Source: Armatimonadota bacterium (GTDB lineage Bacteria > Armatimonadota > HRBIN16). From it: a DNA stretch of 64,000 nt. The position numbers were made by a program, and so were the translations under genes. The stretch spans positions 372,001 to 436,000 of the forward strand of contig BPGU01000003.1 in NCBI GenBank assembly GCA_026003195.1, written 5' to 3'. Shown one piece after another: positions 1 through 7,301 of the stretch. The stretch's first letter is position 1, and each line of letters opens with the position of its first letter. The notes beneath the pieces were generated by a model. The model saw only the letters and a program-made list of their open reading frames with translations. It did not search any database and was not told the DNA's origin.

Positions 1-2
1 CC

Positions 3-341
3 GCTGAGCGGGCGGAACGATGGGGCGACTGGTCTGCGCTGATACTGGGCTTCGTGTTTGCGCTCTCTTTCTGTCCGGTATCTGCCGCGCTGTATTTTGG
101 CGCGCTGATCCCCTTGTGTGCAAGGGGCGGTTTCTACTTCCACTACCCGTTGCTGTTCGGCATTGGCACGGCGATACCGGTTGTCATCCTTGCCGTTGCG
201 CTGGCACGTGGCGTACACGCTGCTGGGGCGTGGCTCAACCGGCTCTCCCAGATGGAGAAAGTGTTTCGAATGGGAACGGGTGTGCTGCTGATAGGATTGG
301 GCATCTATCTATCGGGATCGGTGATCTTTCACTTATGGTGA
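3..341 (+). CDS. ArsG/CcdA-type membrane transporter, C-terminal part (5' end outside window)
   Basis: The reading frame is open to the left edge, so only the last 112 residues are present. It resembles the DsbD/CcdA membrane fold of the ArsG-type aminobenzylarsenical efflux permeases. A hydrophobic segment carries FALSFCPVSAALYFG, with the Cys-Pro pair typical of this fold, and two more hydrophobic stretches follow (PLLFGIGTAIPVVILAVALA and GTGVLLIGLGIYLSG). It probably moves a thiol-bound or arsenical substrate, or electrons, across the inner membrane. It leads a same-strand run with a TauE/SafE exporter, an HdrA-N-like protein, an ArsP-type permease and a thioredoxin-like protein, which supports a metalloid or thiol role. 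A CcdA proper (cytochrome c maturation) is the main alternative. Confidence 0.75.
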   Translation, partial: AERAERWGDWSALILGFVFALSFCPVSAALYFGALIPLCARGGFYFHYPLLFGIGTAIPVVILAVALARGVHAAGAWLNRLSQMEKVFRMGTGVLLIGLGIYLSGSVIFHLW

Positions 342-370
342 GAAATACACTCTTTTGACAGGGGGGGCCC

Positions 371-1111
371 ATGTCGCGTGAGGTGATTCTTGTTGGAGGA
401 TTGGGCATCCTGTCTTTTCTCTCCGGGATGCTCGGACTGGGAGTGGCATTCGCCGCCATTCCGTTCCTGGGCTTGTTCATGAACGATCTGGTGCATCAGG
501 TGCAACCGCTCAGCCTCACACTCAACGGGGTCACTGCGCTGTTCGCCACTTTCGGTTTCGCCCGGTCGGGATATATTGACTGGAAAAAGGCGATTATTCT
601 GGCTGTGGTCACTACTCTCAGCGCGCCCGTAGGTGCGTTGCTGGCGCAACATATCGAGCAGAAGGTCATCTGGGTGATTTACTTTGCGTCGGTGGCATAT
701 CTGGCATATCGTTTGTTCCAGCCGGTGAAGGGGGAAGCCTGGGCTGAACCTCGCTTTGCCCTTGCGCTGGCGCTGGCAGTGCCGATTTCCATCTTGAGTG
801 GGCTACTGGGAGTGGGACCGGGCTTTTTGCTGATGCCCACGCTGATTCTGGTGGGGTTCGAGCCCAAAATGGCGGCTGGCATCAACGCCTTTGCGGTTAC
901 ACCGCCTTCCTTCTCCGCGCTCTTGCCGCACCTGCATACGGCACAGTGGGAACCGGGCATCACCCTGTGGTGCATTGTGGTGGGCATCCTTTTCTCTTAC
1001 ATGGGCGCGAAAGTGACAAGCGTCTATGTGCCGGATCAGCGGTTAAAGCAGCTGTTTGGGGTGCTGATTGTGGTGATGACTCTCTATAAAATCACCACAC
1101 TGCTACACTAA
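371..1111 (+). CDS. TauE/SafE family sulfite/anion exporter
   Basis: A 246-residue polytopic inner-membrane protein of the TauE/SafE family, whose members export sulfite, sulfonates or related anions. The internal duplication typical of the family is visible as two glycine-rich helices: LSFLSGMLGLGVAFAAIPFL near residues 13-32 and ILSGLLGVGPGFLLMPTLIL near 142-161. A purine-rich G run lies just before the ATG. It sits 29 bases after the ArsG-like gene and 15 before the HdrA-N-like gene, so co-transcription is likely. The substrate cannot be read from sequence. The context suggests a sulfur oxyanion or thiol-derived anion. Confidence 0.85.
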   Translation: MSREVILVGGLGILSFLSGMLGLGVAFAAIPFLGLFMNDLVHQVQPLSLTLNGVTALFATFGFARSGYIDWKKAIILAVVTTLSAPVGALLAQHIEQKVIWVIYFASVAYLAYRLFQPVKGEAWAEPRFALALALAVPISILSGLLGVGPGFLLMPTLILVGFEPKMAAGINAFAVTPPSFSALLPHLHTAQWEPGITLWCIVVGILFSYMGAKVTSVYVPDQRLKQLFGVLIVVMTLYKITTLLH

Positions 1112-1126
1112 TCCAGGAGGCGAACC

Positions 1127-1507
1127 ATGCAAGTCAAAGTCGCTCTGTGCAACTGTAAGGGGTTGTGTCCCTCCTTTCGGGAGACGGACATGGACACCTT
1201 GCTGTTTGAGATTGAGTCCGAGATAGACGCCAAGTACGCCGTTCTGCATGCCCAGTTGTGCGGGCAGGGAGGCAACGAAATACTTCGCGACGTGTTGCGA
1301 AACTCCGACGAGGATACCTACGTGGTGGTAGGGGCATGCGCTCCGGAAGCTCAGCAAAAGCTGTTCAAGAAACTGCTTCGCGAGACGGGCTTTGAGGGGA
1401 AACGCTTCATACCGGTAGACGTCCGCAACACCACGAACGAGGGAGTGATCGAGCGTCTGCGCCCGGCGATGGAGCAGATAGTAACTGCCCGACCATCAGA
1501 CACATAG
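1127..1507 (+). CDS. Free-standing HdrA N-terminal-like cysteine protein
   Basis: A 126-residue soluble protein that resembles the N-terminal domain of heterodisulfide reductase subunit A but lacks the FAD and ferredoxin parts. Conserved-looking cysteines lie in CNCKGLC (about residues 8-14), LCGQGG (about 44-49) and VVGACAPEAQQKLF (about 67-80), with the later VDVRN segment matching the position of the ANIRE motif of HdrA. In HdrA this region binds an iron-sulfur cluster, so cluster or thiol chemistry is inferred here. A strong AGGAGG stands 7 bases before the ATG. The neighbours (TauE/SafE upstream, ArsP-type permease downstream) suggest a sulfur or arsenical redox role. No exact family name is claimed. 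Confidence 0.6.
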   Translation: MQVKVALCNCKGLCPSFRETDMDTLLFEIESEIDAKYAVLHAQLCGQGGNEILRDVLRNSDEDTYVVVGACAPEAQQKLFKKLLRETGFEGKRFIPVDVRNTTNEGVIERLRPAMEQIVTARPSDT

Positions 1508-1519
1508 GGGAGGTGAGAG

Positions 1520-2590
1520 ATGCTGGTGGAAGCGATTCGAGGGGGATTGCTGGCTTTACAAGACTACGTGGTATACCACGTGCTCACCTGCCTGATACCG
1601 GCGTTTCTGCTGGCGGGAGGGATGGTGGCGTTTGTGCCCAAGGAGGCGGTGCTGCGTTATCTGGGCATCGCCTCCCATCGCCTCGTCACCTATTTGAGCG
1701 CAGCGTTCGCCAGCTTCTTCGTGGCGGCGTGCTCCTGCACGGTGATTCCGGTGTCGGCGGGTGTGTACTTCGCCGGGGCAAGTATCGGTGCAGCGTTCAT
1801 CATCCTGTGGGTGGCGCCTGCTACCAACGTGCTAGCCCTCACCTATACTGGCGCGATTATCGGCTGGGATATGGCGGTCGTGCGCATCGTCAGCGCGTTC
1901 CTGATGGCGATCGTCGTGGGCACGGTGATGACGGCTGCCTTCCGCCATGAAGAGATGGAGAGGCTCAGCGCGGCACAGGCAGCAGACGATGGTGCCTCCT
2001 TTGGCGGCGAGGCGCGCGTAAAGTGGAACGACATCGTGCTGTTGCTACTGATTGTCATCGACCTGCTCGCGCCCAACTATGTGATACGCACCGGTCCCTA
2101 CTGGCAGAAGGTCGTGGTGTGGGCGGTAGGGATGGTGGTGGTTGCCGCCTATGCGTGGCGCACCAAAAGCCGCGAGGAGATACGCCACTGGCTGGGTGAG
2201 ACGTGGTGGTTCGTGCGAATCATCCTGCCCCTGCTGCTGGCAGGCGTATTCGTCGTGGGCATCGTGGGTGCCCTGTTGCCTCAGCAGCTGGTAGAGAAGT
2301 GGGTAGGTGGCAATAGCCTGCAAGCCTCCTTCATCGCCACGCTGGTAGGAGCTATCAGCTACTTCGCCACCATGACGGAGGCGCCGTTCGTGCATAAACT
2401 GATGCAGCTGGGCATGGGCAAGGGACCTGCACTGGCATTGCTGTTGACCGGTCCCGGCTTGAGCCTGCCCAACTGGATAGCTATCGCCCGCGTGTTCGGC
2501 GTGCGCAAGTCGGCGGTGTACGTGGTCACGCTCATTGTGCTGGGCACGCTGGTGGGATGGGTAGCAGGCAACATCGTATGGCGGTCATGA
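1520..2590 (+). CDS. ArsP-type permease (DUF318 family)
   Basis: A 356-residue inner-membrane permease of the ArsP_1/DUF318 family, linked to efflux of organoarsenicals and possibly other soft metals or thiols. Two four-helix halves are visible (about residues 15-140 and 225-355), joined by a charged loop near 145-180. The first half carries the CSC motif in FVAACSCTVIPVSAGVYFAG, the cysteine site expected in this family. Each half ends with the repeated Pro-Gly-rich signature (APATNVLALTY and LTGPGLSLPNWIA). A GGGAGGTG site precedes the ATG. It lies 12 bases after the HdrA-N-like gene and 31 before the thioredoxin-like gene, an ArsP-thioredoxin pairing seen in other thermophiles. Confidence 0.85.
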   Translation: MLVEAIRGGLLALQDYVVYHVLTCLIPAFLLAGGMVAFVPKEAVLRYLGIASHRLVTYLSAAFASFFVAACSCTVIPVSAGVYFAGASIGAAFIILWVAPATNVLALTYTGAIIGWDMAVVRIVSAFLMAIVVGTVMTAAFRHEEMERLSAAQAADDGASFGGEARVKWNDIVLLLLIVIDLLAPNYVIRTGPYWQKVVVWAVGMVVVAAYAWRTKSREEIRHWLGETWWFVRIILPLLLAGVFVVGIVGALLPQQLVEKWVGGNSLQASFIATLVGAISYFATMTEAPFVHKLMQLGMGKGPALALLLTGPGLSLPNWIAIARVFGVRKSAVYVVTLIVLGTLVGWVAGNIVWRS

Positions 2591-2621
2591 CGGCAAAAAA
2601 CACGCACAAGGAGGTATCGCT

Positions 2622-2885
2622 ATGAAGATAGAGGTACTCGGCTCGGGCTGTCCCCGATGCCACACACTGGAAAAGCACGCCAGAGAGGCGGTGAAGGCGC
2701 TCGGCATCGAGGCGGAAATAGAACATATCACCAACCTGCAGCATTCCATCAAGCGCATGCAGGAAGTCCGCGCGATGAGCACCCCTGCACTGATAGTGGA
2801 CGGAAAGCTGGTATTGCAGGGGAAGGTGCCGAGCGTGCCGGAGCTGGTACAGACGCTCACCTCGCTGATGGCAGCAGAGGGATAG
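2622..2885 (+). CDS. Small thioredoxin/glutaredoxin-like protein (TM0996/MTH895 type)
   Basis: An 87-residue thioredoxin-fold protein of the TM0996/MTH895 glutaredoxin-like type (redox-active disulfide protein). The active site is CPRC in LGSGCPRCHTLEKHA (residues 10-13 of the CXXC), and the cis-proline is in MSTPALIVDGKLVLQGK. It would supply or shuttle a thiol pair in the cytoplasm. AAGGAGG precedes the ATG by a normal distance. It follows the ArsP-type permease, so it may reduce or deliver the permease substrate. Confidence 0.85.
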   Translation: MKIEVLGSGCPRCHTLEKHAREAVKALGIEAEIEHITNLQHSIKRMQEVRAMSTPALIVDGKLVLQGKVPSVPELVQTLTSLMAAEG

Positions 2886-2941
2886 CGACGGCAGGAAAAA
2901 CTCACTCTGGGAGCGAATCTATCTATAGGAGGATAGCCTGC

Positions 2942-3184
2942 ATGCCCAGAGTGAGAGTACTGGTCACGTTAAAGCCCACCTTGCTGGACGCCCAGGGCAG
3001 GACGGTGCAGGAAGCATTGCATGCCCTGGGCTATCAGAACGTACGTCAGGTGCGCATCGGCAAAGTGATAGAGATGGACGTTGCCGACGAAGGGCAGCCG
3101 GTGGAGGCTCAGGTGAAAGAGATGTGCGATCGCCTGCTGGCGAACCCGGTCACCGAACTGTATGAGATTGAGGTGCTGGAATGA
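2942..3184 (+). CDS. purS: Phosphoribosylformylglycinamidine synthase subunit PurS
   Basis: An 80-residue PurS, the small subunit of the three-part FGAM synthase (PurL-PurQ-PurS) of purine synthesis. The text matches the family closely: [20 protein letters not shown] at the N-terminus, RIGKVIEM in the middle and [14 protein letters not shown] at the end. The ATG chosen has AGGAGG 8 bases upstream. The stop overlaps the purQ start as ATGA, which points to translational coupling. PurL is not in the window. Confidence 0.93.
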   Translation: MPRVRVLVTLKPTLLDAQGRTVQEALHALGYQNVRQVRIGKVIEMDVADEGQPVEAQVKEMCDRLLANPVTELYEIEVLE

Positions 3185-3882
3185 AGTTCGGGGTGGTGGT
3201 GTTCCCCGGCTCCAACTGCGATGCCGACGCCTACTACGCCATCCGTGACGTGTTGCAGCAGCCGGTGGAGTACATCTGGCACCAGGAGGATGACCTGCAC
3301 GGTGTGGATTGCGTGGTTCTGCCGGGTGGCTTCTCGTACGGCGACTACCTGCGATGTGGAGCCATTGCCCGCTTCTCGCCGGTAATGCAGGCGGTGGAGG
3401 AGTTTGCACGGCAAGGCGGACTGGTCATCGGCATCTGCAACGGTTTCCAGATATTGTGTGAAGCGCACCTTCTGCCGGGTGCGCTGGTGCGTAACGAGGG
3501 GTTGCGCTTTGTGTGTAAGCACGTTTACCTGCGCGTGGAGAACACCAATACGCCATTTACCAACCGCTGCAGGCAGGGCGAAGTGTTGCGTATCCCGATT
3601 GCGCATGGCGAGGGGCGCTACGTCTGCGACCGGGAGACCTTGCAGGAACTGCAGGCGAACAATCAGATACTCTTCCGCTATTGCGACAGCAACGGCGCAC
3701 TGACCAAAGAGAGCAACCCCAACGGCTCGCTGGCAAACATCGCGGGCATCGCCAATGAGCGATTCAACGTGATGGGCATGATGCCTCACCCCGAACGCGC
3801 CTGCGAGGCGATTTTGGGCTCCGAAGACGGACTGAAGATTTTTCAATCCATTGTGCACTCCGCGCTGGCGGTAGCACGGTAG
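3181..3882 (+). CDS. purQ: Phosphoribosylformylglycinamidine synthase subunit PurQ
   Basis: A 233-residue class I glutamine amidotransferase subunit that supplies ammonia to PurL for FGAM formation. The nucleophile is Cys86 in GICNGFQIL, and the His-Glu pair is His203/Glu205 in MPHPERACE. The N-terminal [15 protein letters not shown] is the classic PurQ signature. Length is as usual for the family. It overlaps purS by four bases. Confidence 0.95.
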   Translation: MKFGVVVFPGSNCDADAYYAIRDVLQQPVEYIWHQEDDLHGVDCVVLPGGFSYGDYLRCGAIARFSPVMQAVEEFARQGGLVIGICNGFQILCEAHLLPGALVRNEGLRFVCKHVYLRVENTNTPFTNRCRQGEVLRIPIAHGEGRYVCDRETLQELQANNQILFRYCDSNGALTKESNPNGSLANIAGIANERFNVMGMMPHPERACEAILGSEDGLKIFQSIVHSALAVAR

Positions 3883-3897
3883 CAAGGACGGTGACCT

Positions 3898-4485
3898 ATG
3901 GCGAACTTCAAAGAGGGCGACCGCGTGCAGATTGTATCGCGTGAGCAAACCAACGGCGACATCAAAGAGCGCGCTTACTATCCGTATATGGGTGGTTTGA
4001 GAGGTACCATCTATCGACTGTATAGCGATGGGCGGGCGGCGGTGCAGATAGACCTGGATAGCCTGCCCGAAGCGGTGCTCATCCGCCATACCGAAGCACA
4101 GGAACGCATGAAAAACCGCTGGATAGAGAGTCTTTCGGAGGAGGCGCGTTCTCGCCTGACGCCCGAGGAGCGTGAATTCCACCTGAACTACGTGCTGTTG
4201 GTGCGCGTGGAGGACCTGCAACCCGAAAGCAAACGCGCTCGCGCGGCAGCCACTGCCAAAACCGCCGAGCCAGAAAGCAAAGCGACGACAACCCGCGCCG
4301 CTTCCAAGCCCGTCGTCGACGCCGCTGCCGAGCAGCCTGGCACACGTGCTACCTCCCGTCAGAAGGCACAAGCAACAGTCGCCTCTCCGGTGGGAGAAAC
4401 CGAGGTGCCCAGGCGCAAAACGCTGAAAGACCTCGAGAAGGCGGAAGAGGAGTTCCTGAAGAGCCGACAGCGAGGCAGAAGGTAG
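3898..4485 (+). CDS. Uncharacterised protein with basic/low-complexity tail
   Basis: A 195-residue protein I cannot assign. Residues 1-105 look folded, beginning FKEGDRVQIVSREQTNGDI and containing GLRGTIYRLYSDGRAAVQID, which reads like a small SH3/KOW-type beta barrel. Residues 110-165 are rich in Ala, Thr, Lys and Pro, like a disordered linker, and the end (LEKAEEEFLKSRQRGRR) is a charged helix and basic tail. A nucleic-acid or ribosome-associated role is possible but only inferred. It starts 15 bases after purQ and may be co-transcribed. Confidence 0.7.
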   Translation: MANFKEGDRVQIVSREQTNGDIKERAYYPYMGGLRGTIYRLYSDGRAAVQIDLDSLPEAVLIRHTEAQERMKNRWIESLSEEARSRLTPEEREFHLNYVLLVRVEDLQPESKRARAAATAKTAEPESKATTTRAASKPVVDAAAEQPGTRATSRQKAQATVASPVGETEVPRRKTLKDLEKAEEEFLKSRQRGRR

Positions 4486-4506
4486 CGCATATTCTTCCAT
4501 TCGAGT

Positions 4507-4512
4507 TATAAT
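4507..4512 (+). promoter_or_regulatory. -10 box of the peroxiredoxin promoter
   Basis: A perfect TATAAT lies 21 bases after the preceding stop and 66 bases before the peroxiredoxin ATG. No good -35 hexamer is visible at 16-18 bases, so activation or an atypical promoter is possible. Confidence 0.45.
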
Positions 4513-4524
4513 GTTTTCGAAAGC

Positions 4525-4550
4525 CACCGTACCTTTACGGGGGTACGGTG
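4525..4550 (+). promoter_or_regulatory. Perfect 9-bp inverted repeat in the peroxiredoxin leader
   Basis: CACCGTACC and GGTACGGTG flank an 8-base loop (TTTACGGG). It lies 12 bases after the -10 box and ends 10 bases before the ribosome binding site. It could be a repressor site or an mRNA hairpin. Confidence 0.5.
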
Positions 4551-4577
4551 AGCCGATTCCGGAAAGGAGGTACCGTG

Positions 4578-5237
4578 ATGTCCACCGAATTGACCGAAGG
4601 CGTCAAGCCTGTGGGATTGCCTCGTTTAGGGGAACCTGCACCGGAGTTTGAAGCAGTTACCACGCACGGCGTGATTCGGCTCTCCGACTATCGCGGACGC
4701 TGGCTCATCCTGTTCTCGCATCCCGCCGACTTCACCCCCGTTTGCACCACCGAGTTCATCGCCTTTGTCGAAATCTATCCCGAACTGCAGAAGCGGGGGG
4801 TGGATTTGCTGGGCTTGAGTATCGACAGCGTGTATTCGCACATCGCGTGGATTCGCAACATTAAGGAGAAGACAGGTGTGGAAATCCCCTTCCCCATCAT
4901 CGCCGACCTGAACAAGGAAGTGGCGACTCTCTACGGGATGATTATGCCCGGCGAGAGCAAGACCGAGACCTCGCGCTGTGTGTTCGTCATCGACCCCAAC
5001 GGTATCTTGAGGGCGATGATTTACTATCCGCTGACGACAGGGCGCAATATGCAGGAGATTCTGCGCCTGATTGACGCCCTGCAGACTACCGATGCACACA
5101 AGGTAGCCACGCCAGCGAACTGGAAGCCGGGCGACAAGGTGATCGTGCCGCCTCCCACGACGCTGGAGATGGCAGAAGAGCGCGTCAAGGCGGGATATGA
5201 GTGCATCGACTGGTACCTGTGCAAGAAGGAGCTGTAG
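4578..5237 (+). CDS. Peroxiredoxin, Prx6/1-Cys type
   Basis: A 219-residue thiol peroxidase of the AhpC/TSA superfamily that reduces hydrogen peroxide or organic peroxides. The peroxidatic Cys56 is in SHPADFTPVCTTEF, the expected PxxxTxxC motif, and the long C-terminal arm (KPGDKVIVPPP...YECIDWYLCKKEL) is that of the Prx6 group. Cysteines near 209 and 215 could act as resolving residues, as in archaeal Prx6 proteins. The ATG was chosen because GGAAAGGAGG stands 7 bases upstream; a GTG one codon earlier and another 30 bases upstream are less likely. A small winged-helix gene follows after 3 bases. Confidence 0.9.
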   Translation: MSTELTEGVKPVGLPRLGEPAPEFEAVTTHGVIRLSDYRGRWLILFSHPADFTPVCTTEFIAFVEIYPELQKRGVDLLGLSIDSVYSHIAWIRNIKEKTGVEIPFPIIADLNKEVATLYGMIMPGESKTETSRCVFVIDPNGILRAMIYYPLTTGRNMQEILRLIDALQTTDAHKVATPANWKPGDKVIVPPPTTLEMAEERVKAGYECIDWYLCKKEL

Positions 5238-5240
5238 GCG

Positions 5241-5456
5241 ATGGCGTGTATCAGCCCAGATGGCACGCTGACCGCATCAGCACGCAAGATACTGGAAGCG
5301 CTGAGCAGCGCAGCGACACCGGAGGAGATTGTACATGTCACCGGACTGCCTCTCTTTCGGGTGCGTAGCGGTCTGCGCGAGATGGCACAGGCTGGTCTGG
5401 TGGAGGAGAAGGAAGGACGTTACATCCTGACGGAAAGCGGGAAGCAGAAGTTGTAG
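5241..5456 (+). CDS. Small winged-helix DNA-binding protein
   Basis: A 71-residue protein that looks like a stand-alone winged helix-turn-helix of the MarR/ArsR kind. A helix pair (TASARKILEALSSAATPEEI, then VHVTGLPLFRVRSGLREMAQ) is followed by the wing GLVEEKEGRYILTESGKQKL. No cysteine pair suited to metal sensing is present. It begins 3 bases after the peroxiredoxin stop, so it is probably co-transcribed and may regulate that gene; this is inferred from position only. Confidence 0.65.
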   Translation: MACISPDGTLTASARKILEALSSAATPEEIVHVTGLPLFRVRSGLREMAQAGLVEEKEGRYILTESGKQKL

Positions 5457-5472
5457 TGGTGCTCGCACCTTG

Positions 5473-5499
5473 CCCCTCTCCCGCAGTGTGGGAGAGGGG
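5473..5499. terminator. Bidirectional hairpin terminator (CCCCTCTCCC element)
   Basis: A perfect 10-bp stem CCCCTCTCCC/GGGAGAGGGG with a 7-base loop, followed by ATTCGTTTTA. It separates the convergent winged-helix and lipoprotein genes. The same palindrome occurs inside coding regions near 17.5, 18.2 and 33.8 kb. Confidence 0.75.
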
Positions 5500-5507
5500 T
5501 ATTCGTT

Positions 5508-6206
5508 TTATGACCTCACCTCTACCTGCCAGTCCACGATGTCCAGGTCGGGGTCATTGCCGTTAACCACGTCTCCTGCTGGTTCCATACCGGTATCGGC
5601 GTTGCGCAGGATGCGGTCGGCGTCGGTCTGGAGGGTGAGGTAGCTGTTCGGAGACTGGCGCGAGTCGCCCAGCGCATCCCACATCTTCAGCGAGGTATCG
5701 GTGGGGTCCTTGGGGGTACGGTCCGTGGCGATGACATTGATTTGTAGAACCCGAATATCCGCCGGGTCCTGCCCCTCGCGTGCAATGCTGCCGAAGTCCA
5801 CCACAACGCGCAGGCTTTTGCCATCGGGGCTGACGGATGCCTCCAGCGGCGCGCCCAGCGGCTGAAACACCTGCAGGCGGTCGGGATCAAGCACTTTGTA
5901 CAGCATGAAGCCGTTGAACGGCAGTGCGCTGTAGTGCTCCACAAAATACTGGAAAGAGCCGGTAGCGAAGCCGTTGCCGCCCCAGGGAGGCGCGATGGGT
6001 GGCACCGGACCGTTGACGCCCAGAAAGTCGTTGTCATTGTCTATCAGGATGAAGTAGTGATAATCTGGGCGAATTTGCCCCGCCACCCGAAACTGCACCA
6101 CCAGCCGCTTGCTCACCGCCTGCCCGGTTTCGGGAAAGCGTGCACAGCCAGCCAGCAGCAAGAAAAGAAACAGGCAAGTTGTCTGAAAGCGACCACGAGT
6201 GCACAT
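5508..6206 (-). CDS. Secreted lipoprotein of unknown function
   Basis: A 232-residue protein with a lipoprotein signal: MCTRGRFQ, a hydrophobic run TTCLFLFLLL and lipobox LAGC. The mature part is beta-rich, with VVQFRVAGQIRPDYHYFILID and LRVVVDFGSIAREGQDPADI, which would suit an extracytoplasmic beta-sandwich. The start was chosen at the ATG with GGGAAGAAGG directly upstream; the frame is open further 5' but without a signal peptide. I do not recognise a family. Confidence 0.7.
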   Translation of the reverse strand: MCTRGRFQTTCLFLFLLLAGCARFPETGQAVSKRLVVQFRVAGQIRPDYHYFILIDNDNDFLGVNGPVPPIAPPWGGNGFATGSFQYFVEHYSALPFNGFMLYKVLDPDRLQVFQPLGAPLEASVSPDGKSLRVVVDFGSIAREGQDPADIRVLQINVIATDRTPKDPTDTSLKMWDALGDSRQSPNSYLTLQTDADRILRNADTGMEPAGDVVNGNDPDLDIVDWQVEVRS

Positions 6207-6346
6207 CCTTCTTCCCTGCCATGGATTCACGATGGGATGCTGTATCACCTGCTGGTTGCACCGAGATGTCCTAGTCGCGTTGCTTGTGTTGCAGGAGACA
6301 CTCTGAGATATTTTTCTCAAAATGATGAAAAATTGCTGTAACCCTC

Positions 6347-6375
6347 TTGACAAATTTGGTGCACCTGCTTATAAT
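6347..6375 (+). promoter_or_regulatory. Consensus sigma70-type promoter of the first pilin-like gene
   Basis: TTGACA (6347-6352) and TATAAT (6370-6375) are both perfect and 17 bases apart, 45 bases ahead of the ATG. A GGAAGGAGG site follows at about 6402. Confidence 0.85.
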
Positions 6376-6420
6376 GAAAGTACTTAAGCGAATAATCATT
6401 TTGGAAGGAGGCAGTCTCCC

Positions 6421-7191
6421 ATGCAACGCCGAGCATTTACGCTGATTGAGCTGTTAGTGGTCATCGCGATTATCGCGATACTGGCAGCGATCCTGTTCCC
6501 CGTGTTCGCGCGAGCGCGCGAGAAGGCGAGGCAGACTAGCTGTCTCAGCAACATGCGGCAGCTGGGTCTGGCAATGCTGCAATATGCCACCGACTACGAT
6601 GGCATCATGTACCACCTGAACGGGCGAGGCTTCAATTTCCCCGGATGCACAGTGTGCAACAACCCGGCTTGCGACTCTACCAAGCGGTGGTACGACCCGG
6701 AGATTGCTGCCGACCCAGACATGGGACCGCGCAAGTACATCGCGGCTCTGGTGCCCTACATCAAGAACACCGACATCTTTTACTGCCCATCCGATGCCTA
6801 CAAGAAACAGCACATCTGCCGCAGCACTTACGCTGGTGTGGGACCGCAGAACGACAACCAGTATGACCATTATTACACCAGCTATCGCTTCTGGCACTAT
6901 GCTGGATGCACGGGCATCGGCGGCTCGTTCCCTGAGCCGGGCACAGTGCGGATCGACCAGGAGGAGTGGTTCCCGCCCATCGGCGAGGGCTGGGGAAGCC
7001 CCTCTTGCTCGAACCCCAACATGAAGCCTCTGCAACCGGGGCGCATCCAGATGTTCCGCGAGGATGTGCCGCTGCATCTGACGCCGCAGTCGGGGCAGTT
7101 CGGCGCGATTTACGCCATAAACATCTGCTTCCGCGATGGGCATGCCAAGATGTGGTTCCGCGAACCGAACCGCGTCTATCCGGATGAGTAG
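6421..7191 (+). CDS. Prepilin-type N-terminal methylation domain protein (DUF1559-like)
   Basis: A 256-residue type IV pilin-like or pseudopilin-like secreted protein. The short N-terminus MQRRA is followed by [19 protein letters not shown], the class III signal cleaved before Phe, with Glu5 of the mature form present. Next come the [20 protein letters not shown] linker, a Cys-rich globular region ([13 protein letters not shown]) and a C-terminal [14 protein letters not shown], the DGH motif of DUF1559-like proteins. Such proteins are exported by a type II/IV pilus-like machine, but their role is poorly known. It has its own strong promoter and a terminator, so it is a single-gene unit. Paralogues are at 22428 and 56886. 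Confidence 0.88.
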   Translation: MQRRAFTLIELLVVIAIIAILAAILFPVFARAREKARQTSCLSNMRQLGLAMLQYATDYDGIMYHLNGRGFNFPGCTVCNNPACDSTKRWYDPEIAADPDMGPRKYIAALVPYIKNTDIFYCPSDAYKKQHICRSTYAGVGPQNDNQYDHYYTSYRFWHYAGCTGIGGSFPEPGTVRIDQEEWFPPIGEGWGSPSCSNPNMKPLQPGRIQMFREDVPLHLTPQSGQFGAIYAINICFRDGHAKMWFREPNRVYPDE

Positions 7192-7211
7192 TCTTTTCTC
7201 GGGGTAGTTGC

Positions 7212-7239
7212 CCCTGGGGAAGTTCCTCTTCCCCAAGGG
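7212..7239 (+). terminator. Hairpin terminator after the first pilin-like gene
   Basis: GGGGAAG/CTTCCCC with a TTCCT loop, extended by CCCT/AAGGG, 20 bases after the stop. Confidence 0.65.
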
Positions 7240-7301
7240 TATTTGGATGCGGCCATTCCTTCGGACGCGAGGTTGAAAGCTGTGCCATCTAAACTCCGAA
7301 C

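Noticed and set aside
3-2885. Recoded UGA (selenocysteine) in the redox operon
   Set aside because: Each gene ends at a stop with a new ribosome site directly after, and no frame continues with conserved text past a UGA.
3109-4527. A 472-codon minus-strand frame opposite purQ and the next gene
   Set aside because: It spans two plus-strand genes, one with full PurQ motifs, and has no recognisable domain or start site.
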